DNA from: Accumulibacter phosphatis
GTDB lineage: Bacteria > Pseudomonadota > Gammaproteobacteria > Burkholderiales > Rhodocyclaceae
Direction: 5' to 3'
Assembly: GCF_000024165.1 (NCBI RefSeq)
Contig: NC_013194.1
Span: 2,852,001 to 2,916,000 of the forward strand
DNA: 64,000 bases
Shown here: piece by piece, positions 27,168-36,201 of the stretch
Layout of the letters: each line of letters starts with the position of its first letter
Numbering within the stretch: position 1 is the first letter of the stretch
Notes under the pieces: generated by a model
Told to the model about the DNA's origin: nothing
Seen by the model: only the letters and a program-made list of their open reading frames with translations
Databases searched by the model: none
Translations under genes and position numbers: made by a program

Positions 27168-28355
27168 ATGTCGCAGGCAATTCGTTTCCGACCACAGGTC
27201 GAACTGGCCGAAAAGGTGGGCGTGGACCTGAAAAAGGTACGCCATCCCCACTACGGCCGCTATCTGGAGGAGTTCGTACCGGGGCAGGTGTTCGTTCACC
27301 CGCGCGGTTTCACGTTCCTGCGCGCCCAGATGGAGACTTTCTCCCGGACCTACATGCAGTGCAATCCGCTTTACCTCAATGACCAGTATGCGCGGGCCAG
27401 CGGCTTCTCCGGCCTGCTCGCTTCGCCGCAGATGGTCTTCAACGTCGTCCTTTCGCTGGGCGTGCAGAACGATTCGGAAAAGGCGATGGCCAACCTGGGT
27501 TACTACGATGCCCAGTTCCTGCGGCCGGTCCAGGCCATGGATACCATTCGCTCGCTGACCAAGGTCATCGACCGCAAGGAGCGCGGCGCGGGCAAGCCCG
27601 GCATCGTGACCATACGTACATTGGGCGTCAACCAGAACGGCGAAGTGGTACTGCAGTACGAGAGGAAGATCATGGTTGCCGGTCAGGGCGACCGTCCGCC
27701 AACCACCCCGTTGCCCACGTCGGCCGACGGCCTGATGCCGAGTTTCCCCTGGGTGGACGATGCCGATGTGATCCTGCCCGACTTTCCGGAGCGACTCCCC
27801 GGCGGCCTCACCGGTCCCAACTCGTGGTTCGAGGATTTCGCCGTCGGCGAGGTCATCGTGCACGCCAACGGCAGAACGATAACCGACGAGCATCTGCCGC
27901 TGACCTATGCGGTGGGTAATACTCATCCCCTGCATTTCGACCGGGTCTTCAGTTCCGGCTTGTCGGGCAAGATGAGCGGCGATCCCATCGTCTATGGCGG
28001 ACTGGTGTTCGCGTGGCTGGAAGGACTGGCCAGCCGCGATGTCAGCGAGAACAGCATCTGGGAACTTGGTTTTACCGAGGGTTACCACACCCAGCCCTCG
28101 ATTGCCGGCGATACGGTTGCCGCCCTGTCGCGCGTGTTGGCGGCCGAAGATGCTCCTGGCGCGTTGGCCCGGCAGTTCGGCGTCGTCAGTCTTCAGCTGA
28201 TCGGTGTCAAGAACATCAGTGCGGCGAACGCTTTGGCCAAATATGGCGAGGACCTGTTCATCAAGGAGAACGACAAGAAAGAGATGGGCAAGGAGAAGAT
28301 TGATGAGAAGATTTTTGAGATCGAGAGACGTCTCTTGATCAGAAAGAGGAGTTAG
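27168..28355 (+). CDS. MaoC-type double hot-dog hydratase (second mesaconyl-CoA hydratase candidate)
   Basis: A 395-residue protein with two MaoC-like hot-dog halves: the first (about 25-165) has YGRYLEEFVPGQVFVHPRG and ARASGFSGLLASPQM, the second (about 215-365) has WFEDFAVGEVIVHANGRTIT, NTHPLHFD and SGDPIVYGGLVFAW. Families of this build hydrate branched enoyl-CoAs such as mesaconyl-C1-CoA. A canonical Mch is encoded at 41218 and differs clearly, so this is either a parallel Mch belonging to the first cassette (as in actinobacterial ethylmalonyl-CoA clusters) or acts on another enoyl-CoA. The last 35 residues are Lys/Glu-rich. It ends 2 nt before the mutase ATG, so the two are coupled. Confidence 0.72.
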   Translation: MSQAIRFRPQVELAEKVGVDLKKVRHPHYGRYLEEFVPGQVFVHPRGFTFLRAQMETFSRTYMQCNPLYLNDQYARASGFSGLLASPQMVFNVVLSLGVQNDSEKAMANLGYYDAQFLRPVQAMDTIRSLTKVIDRKERGAGKPGIVTIRTLGVNQNGEVVLQYERKIMVAGQGDRPPTTPLPTSADGLMPSFPWVDDADVILPDFPERLPGGLTGPNSWFEDFAVGEVIVHANGRTITDEHLPLTYAVGNTHPLHFDRVFSSGLSGKMSGDPIVYGGLVFAWLEGLASRDVSENSIWELGFTEGYHTQPSIAGDTVAALSRVLAAEDAPGALARQFGVVSLQLIGVKNISAANALAKYGEDLFIKENDKKEMGKEKIDEKIFEIERRLLIRKRS

Positions 28356-28357
28356 TC

Positions 28358-30376
28358 ATGGTTGCCGCCCGGAAGAATCGGGATCAGCCCTGGTTGATGC
28401 GGACCTATAGCGGTCACAGCTCGGCCAAGGCATCCAACACCCTCTATCGGACCAATCTCGCCAAAGGCCAGACAGGTCTCTCGGTAGCCTTCGACCTGCC
28501 GACGCAGACCGGTTACGACGCCGACAGCCCTCTGGCCAAGGGCGAGGTCGGCAAGGTCGGCGTGCCCATATCACACATCGAGGACATGGATCAGTTGTTC
28601 GATCAGATCCCTCTCGATCAGATGAACACTTCGATGACCATCAATGCGACGGCCGCATGGCTGCTGTCGCTGTACATCGGCCTGGCGCAACGACGCGGGA
28701 TCGACCCGACCCGGCTGAGCGGCACCACCCAGAACGATATCATCAAGGAGTATCTCTCACGCGGTACCTACATCTATCCGCCAGGTGCGTCGATGCGCCT
28801 GATCGCCGATACGATCAACTACACCGTCAAGCATGTTCCGAAGTGGAATCCCACCAATATCTGTAGCTACCATTTGCAGGAGGCGGGAGCAACGCCCGTT
28901 CAGGAACTGGCCTACGCCCTGTGCACCGCGATGGCGGTTCTCGACCGCGTCAAGGCTTCCGGCGAGATCAAGCCGGAGGCTTTCCCGCAAGTCGTCGAGC
29001 GCATCTCGTTCTTTGTCAATGCCGGCATGCGCTTCGTCGAGGAATGCTGCAAGCTCAGGGCATTCGGTGAAATGTGGGACGAACTGACTTTGACCCGCTA
29101 CAAGGTCGAGGACCCACGACTTCGCCGGTTCCGTTATGGCGTACAGGTCAACTCCCTGGGGCTGACCGAGGCGCAACCGGAAAACAATGTCCAGAGAATC
29201 GTTCTGGAGATGTTGGCGGTGACGCTTTCCAAGCGCGCACGGGCCCGCGCCATCCAGCTCCCGGCGTGGAACGAGGCAATGGGTTTGCCGCGCCCGTGGG
29301 ACCAGCAGTGGGCGCTGCGCATGCAGCAGGTGATGGCCTTCGAAACGGATCTGCTGGAATACGAGGACATCTTCGATGGTTCGCCGGTCATTGCCGCCAA
29401 GGTCAAGGCACTGATCGAGGGCGCCAAGAGGGAAATCGAGAATGTCGAAGCCCAGGGTGGCATCATTGCCGCGATCGAGTCCGGCTATGTCAAGCGCGAA
29501 CTGGTCGGTAGCCACATGAACCGCTTGCGCGCCATCGAGTCGGGTGATCTCAAGATCATCGGCGTCAACTGCTTCCAGGAAACGGCCGAATCGCCGCTGA
29601 CTGTCGGCAGTGATGGCGGCATCATGAAGACCGATCCGGCCGCTGAGCGTGAGCAGATCGAAAGGCTGCAGGCGCATCGCAGAAGCCGAAACGACAGCGA
29701 GGTCCGAGCCGCCCTGCAAGGACTCACCGATGCCGCCAAGAGCGGCGAGAACATCATGCCAAGTTCGATTCGCTGTGCTCTGGCGGGAGTCAGCACCGGC
29801 GAATGGGGAGACTCGCTGCGCGGGGTCTTCGGTGAGTTCAGACCACCGACGGGAATCGATATCGCCATCGACAGCCGCGAGGTACTCGGCAAGAAGGATC
29901 AGGTCACCGATCTCAGGGAGCGCGTCGCCAACACCGGCAACGCCTTGGGTCGTCCACTCAAACTACTGGTCGGCAAACCCGGACTCGACGGACATTCCAA
30001 TGGCGCAGAGCAGATCTCCGTGAAGGCCAGAGACGTCGGCTTCGAGGTCGTCTACGACGGCATCCGGTTGACGCCGCAACAGATTGCCCAGGCCGCTCAG
30101 GAGGAAGGCGTGCATGTGGTGGGCCTGTCGATACTGTCAGGCAGCCATATGGAACTGGTGGAGTCTGTCCTGCAGGAACTGCGCCTGCGCGATCTGGCAA
30201 GCGTGCCGGTAATTGCCGGCGGCATCATCCCGCGCGAGGATGCCGAACGGCTGATGGCGCTCGGTGTGCGCGCCGTCTATACACCGAAGGACTTCAGTCT
30301 CAACGCCATCATGGGGGATATCGTGGATGTGATCCGCGAGTGCAACGGGCTCGACCGGATTGGCTTGCTGCATTGA
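28358..30376 (+). CDS. ecm: Ethylmalonyl-CoA mutase (B12-dependent, MeaA-type)
   Basis: A 672-residue fused acyl-CoA mutase. The N-terminal TIM barrel carries GLSVAFDLPTQTGYDADS, QNDIIKEYLSRGTYIYPP and SYHLQEAGATPVQELAYAL; the C-terminal cobalamin domain has KPGLDGHSNGAE (the DxHxxG His that ligates cobalt) and GLSILSGSH. Ecm converts (2R)-ethylmalonyl-CoA to (2S)-methylsuccinyl-CoA. The length and the truncated N-terminus distinguish it from the ~720-residue methylmalonyl-CoA mutase, and its cassette (Ccr, Mcd) supports Ecm over MCM. A MeaB-like GTPase follows 7 nt later, consistent with cofactor protection or reloading. Confidence 0.92.
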   Translation: MVAARKNRDQPWLMRTYSGHSSAKASNTLYRTNLAKGQTGLSVAFDLPTQTGYDADSPLAKGEVGKVGVPISHIEDMDQLFDQIPLDQMNTSMTINATAAWLLSLYIGLAQRRGIDPTRLSGTTQNDIIKEYLSRGTYIYPPGASMRLIADTINYTVKHVPKWNPTNICSYHLQEAGATPVQELAYALCTAMAVLDRVKASGEIKPEAFPQVVERISFFVNAGMRFVEECCKLRAFGEMWDELTLTRYKVEDPRLRRFRYGVQVNSLGLTEAQPENNVQRIVLEMLAVTLSKRARARAIQLPAWNEAMGLPRPWDQQWALRMQQVMAFETDLLEYEDIFDGSPVIAAKVKALIEGAKREIENVEAQGGIIAAIESGYVKRELVGSHMNRLRAIESGDLKIIGVNCFQETAESPLTVGSDGGIMKTDPAAEREQIERLQAHRRSRNDSEVRAALQGLTDAAKSGENIMPSSIRCALAGVSTGEWGDSLRGVFGEFRPPTGIDIAIDSREVLGKKDQVTDLRERVANTGNALGRPLKLLVGKPGLDGHSNGAEQISVKARDVGFEVVYDGIRLTPQQIAQAAQEEGVHVVGLSILSGSHMELVESVLQELRLRDLASVPVIAGGIIPREDAERLMALGVRAVYTPKDFSLNAIMGDIVDVIRECNGLDRIGLLH

Positions 30377-30383
30377 CAGGTCG

Positions 30384-31433
30384 ATGACTTCACCCACTCT
30401 TCCCGATCCTGAGCAGCTAGCCGCACGGATACTGCGCGGGGAAAGGGCTGCGGTCGCCAGCGGCCTGAACCTGCTGGACAACAAGCTGGCTGAGGCGCGC
30501 AACCGTTCGGCTCGCTTGCTGGCGGCTCTTTCCGGCGAGCGCTGGCTCAGTCGCGGTCACCTGATCGGGGTCACGGGTCCTCCCGGAGCCGGCAAGTCCT
30601 CGCTCGTCTCCGCCATGATTCGGGAGTGGCGCCTCTCCGGCAAGACCGTCGGAGTGCTGGCAGTCGATCCCTCCAGTCGCCCCGAACTGGGCGGTGGCGC
30701 CTTGTTGGGCGATCGCATTCGTATCAAGAATTCGTCTCACGACGAAGGTCTCTTCATCCGCTCGCTGGCCAGTCGGAATCAGTTGGGCGGCGTCGCCACC
30801 GAGGTTTGGCCGATGAGTTGGCTGATGTTGGCCTGTTTCGATATTGTCATCATCGAGACGGTGGGCGTCGGCCAAACCGAGATCGATATTGCCGAGATTG
30901 GCGATACGGTCTGTTATGTCGCCCAGCCGGCCTCCGGTGACACAATCCAGTATCTGAAGTCGGGTATCATCGAGATTCCGGATATTTTCGCGGTCAACAA
31001 GTGTGACCTTGGTGCCCCGGCGCGCAAAACGGCGAGCGAAATTGGCCGGAGCGCGCCCAGGCACGATCGCCGGGAGAATTGGGATTACCCGGTGTGTCTG
31101 GTGAGCGCGACGATGAATACAGGAATCAGGCAATTGCAGGAGCATTGCGAGAGACACCGGGAGTTTCTCGCCAATGCCGGCTTGCTCGGCAAACTGCGCA
31201 CGCGCCATCAGAGCGCCTGGGTAGTACGCTTGCTGAAAGAGGAATTCGGAACTTTTGGCCTCGAACTTGCCGGCGGCCGTGCTGTTGTCGGCGAGCGGCT
31301 GAGGGAAAATCCATCCAGCCAGTTTGCAGAGTACGAGCGCCTGCGGCAACATATTCTTTCCAGATTCATGTCGGTAAATCAACCGAGCAGTCTAACCAAG
31401 AAGGAGCATCTTGATGAGCAAACAATTGTATGA
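30384..31433 (+). CDS. meaB: MeaB/ArgK-type G3E GTPase, mutase chaperone
   Basis: A 349-residue P-loop GTPase: Walker A GVTGPPGAGKSSL, the VDPSSRPE switch segment, ETVGVGQTEIDI (switch II) and NKCD (G4). MeaB-family proteins bind B12-dependent acyl-CoA mutases, gate cofactor loading and protect them from inactivation. The start at ATG 30384 is 7 nt past the ecm stop. The usual family motif PSSPxxGGxxLGDxxRM reads here PSSRPELGGGALLGDRIRI, a modest divergence. The gene overlaps the ccr start by 20 nt. The partner is inferred to be Ecm from adjacency. Confidence 0.9.
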   Translation: MTSPTLPDPEQLAARILRGERAAVASGLNLLDNKLAEARNRSARLLAALSGERWLSRGHLIGVTGPPGAGKSSLVSAMIREWRLSGKTVGVLAVDPSSRPELGGGALLGDRIRIKNSSHDEGLFIRSLASRNQLGGVATEVWPMSWLMLACFDIVIIETVGVGQTEIDIAEIGDTVCYVAQPASGDTIQYLKSGIIEIPDIFAVNKCDLGAPARKTASEIGRSAPRHDRRENWDYPVCLVSATMNTGIRQLQEHCERHREFLANAGLLGKLRTRHQSAWVVRLLKEEFGTFGLELAGGRAVVGERLRENPSSQFAEYERLRQHILSRFMSVNQPSSLTKKEHLDEQTIV

Positions 31434-33168
31434 ACTAGGTGATAGGCCTCCCCTGGGCGAAGTTCCGGAGAAAATGCACGCCTGGTTGATCCGCGCGGAC
31501 CGTTTCGGCAAGCCGACGGAGGCGTTTCAGAAGGAAGTGGTGAATACCCCTGCCATCGCCGACGACGAAGTGCTGGTGCACGTGATGGCGGCGGGAATCA
31601 ACTACAACAACGTCTGGGCGGGCCTCGGCTTTCCGGTCAATGTCATCGCTGCCCGTAACAAGGGCGGCGAGCCTGAAGACTTCCACATCGGCGGCAGCGA
31701 CGCGTCCGGCATCGTCTACGCGATCGGCAAGGACGTGACCAACGTCAAAGTGGGCGACGAAGTGGTAATGCACTGCGGCCAATGGAACCGTAATTGCGAG
31801 TGGGTCCAGAACGGCGGCGATCCGATGTACTCGCCCTCTTTCAAGATTTGGGGTTACGAAACCAATTACGGTAGTTTCGCCCAGTTCACCAAGGTCCAGG
31901 GCCACCAGTGCATGCCGAAGCCAAAGCACATGAACTGGGAAGAAGCGGCGGCCTATACGCTGGTCGCCGCTACGGCCTGGCGGATGCTCCATGGCTGGGG
32001 CGCCAACTCCATCAAGAAGGGGGACGTCGCTCTGATCTGGGGCGGCGCGGGCGGCCTCGGTTCGATGGCGATCCAGATCGCCAAGGCGGTCGGCGCGACC
32101 TCCGTGGCCATGGTGTCAGGCGAGGACAAGTTCGACTACTGCATGAAATTGGGCGCCAAAGGCTGCATCAATCGCAACGACTTCGATCACTGGGGCATGT
32201 TGCCGCACTGGAAGGACAACGCGGGCTATGCAAAGTGGCTGAAGGGCGTGCGGGGCTTCGGTGCCAAGATCTGGGAAGTTCTCGGCGAGAAGCGCGCGCC
32301 GAACATCGTCTTCGAACATCCTGGCGAGACCACCATCCCTTCTTCGATTTTCGTTTGCGAAACCGGCGGTATGGTCGTCGTTTGCGCCGGTACCTCGGGC
32401 TATAACGCTACCGTCGATTTGCGCTATCTGTGGATGCGGCAGAAGCGCCTGCAAGGCTCACATTTCGCCAATGCCGTGCAGTGCAACGAAATGAACGAAC
32501 TGGCGCTGCGTGGCCTGATCGATCCCTGCATGTCGCGGGCTTTCACCTACGAAGAGTTGCCGCTTGCCCACCAACTGATGCATGACAACAAACATCCACA
32601 CGGCAACATGTCGGTGCTGATTGGTGCCACCGAGTTCGGCCTGGGCACCAGCGGCAAGCCGCCCGTGGCGATCGTTCATCCGACGCTGCCCAAGGGCGAC
32701 GTGCATACCACGCCGCATCCCTATCCGATGTCCACCCCGCTGCCGGATATCGCCGAGGGCGAAGCGATCACTATTGCCGACGACGGCAGCAAGGTCAGCG
32801 ACCTGATGCATCGCGGCATCATTTCCTGTACGCCGGACGATGTCCTCGGGACGGTGGCCAAGATCATGGTGGACAAGGAGATCCACGCGGTAGTGGTGAT
32901 GGATGGACAAGGCAAGGCGATCGGCGTCGTATCGCAGACCGATATGGTTCTGGCGCGGCAGGGCCGGAGCCCGCAGGAAGCGCGCTCGATGCGCGCCGGG
33001 GACATCATGACCCCTGGCTGTGCAACATGCGATGCCGAGATGTTGTTGAGCGACGCGGTCAGCCTGATGACGGGCCGGCGCATGCATCGCCTGGTGGTAA
33101 CGGAAAACGATCGGCCTGTGGGCGTCATCTCCATGACCGACGTGGTGCGCAAGATCATCGGCGAGTAA
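31414..33168 (+). CDS. ccr: Crotonyl-CoA carboxylase/reductase fused to a C-terminal CBS pair
   Basis: A 584-residue protein. Residues 1 to about 430 are a full-length Ccr, which reductively carboxylates crotonyl-CoA with NADPH and CO2 to (2S)-ethylmalonyl-CoA: GINYNNVWAGLG, WGYETNYGSFAQF (Glu149), WGGAGGLGSMAIQIAK (NADPH Rossmann) and QGSHFANA (His350), the regions that hold CO2-binding residues in characterised Ccr. Residues 461-584 form two CBS motifs (VSDLMHRGIISCTPDDVLGT, AVVVMDGQGKAIGVVSQTD; then IMTPGCATCD, RLVVTENDRPVGVISMTD), which commonly bind adenine nucleotides. Known Ccr proteins end near residue 430, so the fusion suggests allosteric control. The start is ATG 31414 with AAGGAG at 31401; a preceding TTG is less likely. 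Last gene of the cassette. Confidence 0.93.
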   Translation: MSKQLYELGDRPPLGEVPEKMHAWLIRADRFGKPTEAFQKEVVNTPAIADDEVLVHVMAAGINYNNVWAGLGFPVNVIAARNKGGEPEDFHIGGSDASGIVYAIGKDVTNVKVGDEVVMHCGQWNRNCEWVQNGGDPMYSPSFKIWGYETNYGSFAQFTKVQGHQCMPKPKHMNWEEAAAYTLVAATAWRMLHGWGANSIKKGDVALIWGGAGGLGSMAIQIAKAVGATSVAMVSGEDKFDYCMKLGAKGCINRNDFDHWGMLPHWKDNAGYAKWLKGVRGFGAKIWEVLGEKRAPNIVFEHPGETTIPSSIFVCETGGMVVVCAGTSGYNATVDLRYLWMRQKRLQGSHFANAVQCNEMNELALRGLIDPCMSRAFTYEELPLAHQLMHDNKHPHGNMSVLIGATEFGLGTSGKPPVAIVHPTLPKGDVHTTPHPYPMSTPLPDIAEGEAITIADDGSKVSDLMHRGIISCTPDDVLGTVAKIMVDKEIHAVVVMDGQGKAIGVVSQTDMVLARQGRSPQEARSMRAGDIMTPGCATCDAEMLLSDAVSLMTGRRMHRLVVTENDRPVGVISMTDVVRKIIGE

Positions 33169-33206
33169 ACAGCGCTCGCCCGCACCAAAGCGACACGTCG
33201 CGCCCA

Positions 33207-33230
33207 CCCCCTTCCTGCTTGGGAAGGGGG
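33207..33230 (+). terminator. Hairpin after ccr
   Basis: CCCCCTTCC (33207-33215) and GGAAGGGGG (33222-33230) form a 9-bp perfect stem with a 6-nt loop, followed only by ATTTCTC. Possibly a partial terminator acting with the stronger one just downstream. Confidence 0.45.
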
Positions 33231-33243
33231 ATTTCTCAAGACG

Positions 33244-33280
33244 CCCTTCTTGTCCGTCAGGATGGAGAAGGGTTTTTTTT
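33244..33280 (+). terminator. Rho-independent terminator of the ethylmalonyl-CoA cassette
   Basis: CCCTTCT (33244-33250) pairs with AGAAGGG (33266-33272), followed by eight T residues (33273-33280). It separates ccr from the quinone-reductase-like gene, whose ATG is only 22 nt further on. Confidence 0.7.
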
Positions 33281-33302
33281 ACAACCCCGAGAGGTTCCTG
33301 CC

Positions 33303-34280
33303 ATGCAAGCCATTGTCTGCCACGAACTTGGCGGTCCCGCGGCGTTACGCCTGGATGACGTTCCGGAACCGCGCCCCGGACCCGGGCAGGTACGGATCCG
33401 GGTCCGCGCCTGTGGAGTCAATTTTGCCGACAGCCTGATCACCCGCGGCCAGTATCAGAAGCAACCACAACCACCATTCAGTCCCGGCTTCGAGGTTTCC
33501 GGAGAGGTGCTGGAACTTGGCAGCGGCGTACAAGGGATCGCCATTGGCGATCGCCTGATCGCCATGACAGCGCACGGTGGCTATGCCCAACAAGTCATTG
33601 CCGACACGAAGCGCTGCGTGCCGATGCCGGCGGCGATGTCATGGGAACACGGCGCGGCCTTTCCCGTGGTGTTCGGCACCTCGCATGTCGCCTTGTCGCA
33701 TCGGGCGCGGTTACGGCCAGGAGAGACGCTCGTGGTGCATGGTGCCTCGGGCGGGGTCGGTCTGACCGCCGTCGCCATCGGCAAGCAGTTGGGAGCGACG
33801 GTTATCGCCACAGCGAACGGCCCCGAGAAACTCGAAGTAGCGCGCGCACACGGCGCCGACCATCTGATTGATTCGAGTCGTGAGGACGTGCGCACGCGAA
33901 TCAAGGAGTTAACCGCTGGTCGCGGTGCGGATGTCGTCTACGATCCTGTAGGTGGCGACTTGTTCGCGGCTTCGCTGCGCAGCATCGCGTTTGAAGGGCG
34001 CCTACTGGTCATTGGCTTTGCAGGCGGTAGCGTGCCGCAAATTCCCGCCAATCATCTTCTGGTCAAGAATGTGGACGTGATTGGTCTCAACTGGCCGGCT
34101 TATGCGGAATTGAATCCGCAGGTGATGACCGAGAGTTTCCGGACACTGATCCAGTGGTATCTGGAGGGTGCGATCAAACCGCATGTCTCCGCCACTTATC
34201 CGCTGAAACAGGCTGTCGATGCGCTCAATCACCTGATTAGTCGCAAGTCCACGGGTAAAGTCGTTATTACTCCGGATTAG
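33303..34280 (+). CDS. Zinc-independent MDR oxidoreductase (NADPH:quinone reductase-like)
   Basis: A 325-residue medium-chain dehydrogenase/reductase of the quinone oxidoreductase group. Visible: N-terminal MQAIVCHELGGPAALRL, CGVNFADSLITRGQYQ, PFSPGFEVSGEV, the NADPH-binding VHGASGGVGLTAVAIGKQLGA, DVVYDPVGGDLF and C-terminal ISRKSTGKVVITPD. No catalytic-zinc cysteine/histidine set is seen. The family includes enoyl-CoA reductases as well as quinone reductases; beside ccr and a PhaJ-like hydratase, an acyl-CoA-linked role is possible. ATG 33303 was chosen at the family's N-terminus; the upstream open frame overlaps the terminator and the ccr end. Confidence 0.85.
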   Translation: MQAIVCHELGGPAALRLDDVPEPRPGPGQVRIRVRACGVNFADSLITRGQYQKQPQPPFSPGFEVSGEVLELGSGVQGIAIGDRLIAMTAHGGYAQQVIADTKRCVPMPAAMSWEHGAAFPVVFGTSHVALSHRARLRPGETLVVHGASGGVGLTAVAIGKQLGATVIATANGPEKLEVARAHGADHLIDSSREDVRTRIKELTAGRGADVVYDPVGGDLFAASLRSIAFEGRLLVIGFAGGSVPQIPANHLLVKNVDVIGLNWPAYAELNPQVMTESFRTLIQWYLEGAIKPHVSATYPLKQAVDALNHLISRKSTGKVVITPD

Positions 34281-34574
34281 ACCGGTCTAATGCTTTGTGC
34301 ATCCGGCGCGTGGCGTATTCGCCACTTGTCGAAACCCATTGTGGCGGCCAGAAGACGCAAAACATTTCTCGGTGATTCGACAATGAAGACTGGCCATGCA
34401 CGGAGATCCCCATATATACTTCTGATGGTCCGGATGACCTTCCTGTCGTGGCGGCAGACCAGGCGCGGGGCACCCGGAAACTTCAAGACACTCAAACTGG
34501 CGCTGGCAGCAAACCAACGCCGTATTCCCCTGGCGCGGCGATACCTGCGCTGATGATTACCTGAAAGGACTTGC

Positions 34575-35024
34575 ATGAATCCCCAAAACGGTTACGACAT
34601 CGAAGACTTGTCGGTCGGCATGAGCGCAGAGATCGCCAAGACCATTACGGATGCGGACATCGTCCTCTTTGCCGGCGTGTCCACGGACGTCAATGCGGTG
34701 CATATGGATGAAGATTTTGCGAAGACGACGATGTTTGGCGGCCGCATCGCGCACGGCATGTTGTCGGCGAGCCTGATTTCAGCGGTACTCGGCAATCGTC
34801 TGCCCGGTCCTGGCACGATCTACATGAGCCAGTCCTTGCGCTTCCGTGCGCCGGTGCGGCCGGGTGACACGGTTCATGCCAAGGTGACAGTCAAGGAAGT
34901 CGTTGCCGAAAAGTGCCGTGTCGTAGTCGATACCGTGTGCACCGTCGGCGACAAGGTGGTCATCGACGGCGAAGCGACGCTGATGACCACCTCGCGGCAA
35001 AAACGCGAAGCAGCCGGCAAGTAG
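34575..35024 (+). CDS. phaJ: MaoC-family (R)-specific enoyl-CoA hydratase (PhaJ-like)
   Basis: A 149-residue single hot-dog protein with the hydratase 2 motif STDVNAVHMDEDFA followed by TTMFGGRIAHGML, including the catalytic Asp/His pair of (R)-hydratases. PhaJ enzymes interconvert crotonyl-CoA and (R)-3-hydroxybutyryl-CoA, linking beta-oxidation intermediates to polyhydroxybutyrate. Here it would connect PHB stores to the crotonyl-CoA used by Ccr. A GAAAGGA Shine-Dalgarno precedes ATG 34575. The 294 nt between it and the upstream oxidoreductase hold no gene that I can see. A related acyl-CoA substrate is possible. Confidence 0.8.
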   Translation: MNPQNGYDIEDLSVGMSAEIAKTITDADIVLFAGVSTDVNAVHMDEDFAKTTMFGGRIAHGMLSASLISAVLGNRLPGPGTIYMSQSLRFRAPVRPGDTVHAKVTVKEVVAEKCRVVVDTVCTVGDKVVIDGEATLMTTSRQKREAAGK

Positions 35025-35119
35025 CCTGCCAGCGAGCGGACGGGCCGGGCAGCCGAGCCCGTCGGTTTGGTCTCTGTTTGTTGCCGTCCCCCGCTCGCTT
35101 CGCTTGTGCAGTACCCGTG

Positions 35120-35974
35120 CTACGCCGGCGCCAGCTCGGCGCTGGCTCTCATTGCCGCAGCGCCATCTGGGCCCTGCGCCTCGAGCGACACCCGGCCATC
35201 GACCAGCGTGCCGACGAGGCGAAACGGCGCCAGATCAAACAGCGGCGCCAGGCCCCGGAAGCTGTAGTCGAGCACCGCCTGAGCTGTTTCCCGGCGCAGC
35301 AGTTCCATCAGCAGGACCGCGGTCAACGGCCCATGCACGACCAGACCGGGATAGCCCTCCTCGTTGATCGCATAGGGACGATCGTAGTGGATCCGGTGCG
35401 CGTTGAAGGTCAACGCCGAGAAGCGGAACAGGAGTCGCGGCTCAGGCTCCACAATGCGCGACCAGACGCAAGACGGCAGCGGCGGCCAATCGATTACGCG
35501 CGGACAGGCAACGGCTGGCCCCGGCTCGCGATAGACGATGTCCTGCTCTTCCTCGATACACAGCGCTCCATCCTGGTAGAAGCGGCAGAGGACCGAGACA
35601 AAGGCGAGTGAGCCGGAACGTCCCGATTTCTCCTTGATGTCGCGAATCACCGCCTCGCGGCGGGCGGGCTGGCCGATGATCAACGGGCGGTGGAAGCGCA
35701 AGCGCGCGCCGGCGAACATGCGCCGCGGATACGGAATCGGCGGCATGAATCCTCCGCGCTGTGGGTGCCCGTCGACCCCGAGAAGCGCCTGCGGCGTCTT
35801 CGGCAGAAAGTAGAACCAGTGCCACAGTGGTGGCAACGCGCTGCCGTTGCCAAGAGGCGTCACCGTATCGTCGAATGTCGCCGCCGCTGCCAGCGCCGGG
35901 GCCAGACCGAGGTCATCGTCGGTGATCTCATGGCGGCCAATCCACTGCGTGTAGGGTATCCTCGATTCGGTCAT
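35120..35974 (-). CDS. meh: Mesaconyl-C4-CoA hydratase ((S)-citramalyl-CoA forming), Meh-like
   Basis: A 284-residue FAS1-like/MaoC fusion, the length of Chloroflexus Meh. The N-terminal part has WIGRHEITDDDL and the proline-rich LWHWFYFLPKTPQ and MPPIPYPRRMFAGARL stretches of fungal/bacterial FAS1-like dehydratases; the C-terminal part has FSALTFNAHRIHYDRPYA and GLVVHGPLTAVLLMELL, the catalytic hydratase motif. Meh hydrates mesaconyl-C4-CoA to (S)-citramalyl-CoA in the 3-hydroxypropionate bicycle. It is divergent from smtA across 227 nt, whereas the rest of the set is on the plus strand. The context (smtA, smtB, mct, mcl, mch) makes Meh much more likely than an itaconyl-CoA hydratase. Confidence 0.85.
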   Translation of the reverse strand: MTESRIPYTQWIGRHEITDDDLGLAPALAAAATFDDTVTPLGNGSALPPLWHWFYFLPKTPQALLGVDGHPQRGGFMPPIPYPRRMFAGARLRFHRPLIIGQPARREAVIRDIKEKSGRSGSLAFVSVLCRFYQDGALCIEEEQDIVYREPGPAVACPRVIDWPPLPSCVWSRIVEPEPRLLFRFSALTFNAHRIHYDRPYAINEEGYPGLVVHGPLTAVLLMELLRRETAQAVLDYSFRGLAPLFDLAPFRLVGTLVDGRVSLEAQGPDGAAAMRASAELAPA

Positions 35975-36201
35975 TGTTGGGGTTCTTTCGGTAGAGTTTC
36001 CGGCGGCGGACGCACAAGTACAGCACAGCACGCTGGCAAACTCAAGTCGCCAGCAGTCGATGCGTCCATTGGCCGACGCCCTGAGATCTTGCGCCCATGA
36101 CCGTGTTTGCCCATATACTGTGGGGGTTATGCCGGTGCCGGGCCTGGCGCAGGGTAAGGGAGTTGGGAGGTTTTCCGGCTCGACAGTCGGGAGGATGGGC
36201 C

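Noticed and set aside
25495..27195. 566-codon minus-strand frame over mcd
   Set aside because: Antisense to methylsuccinyl-CoA dehydrogenase; no recognisable domain.
28358..30376. Methylmalonyl-CoA mutase identity
   Set aside because: Length, N-terminus and the Ccr/Mcd neighbours favour ethylmalonyl-CoA mutase.
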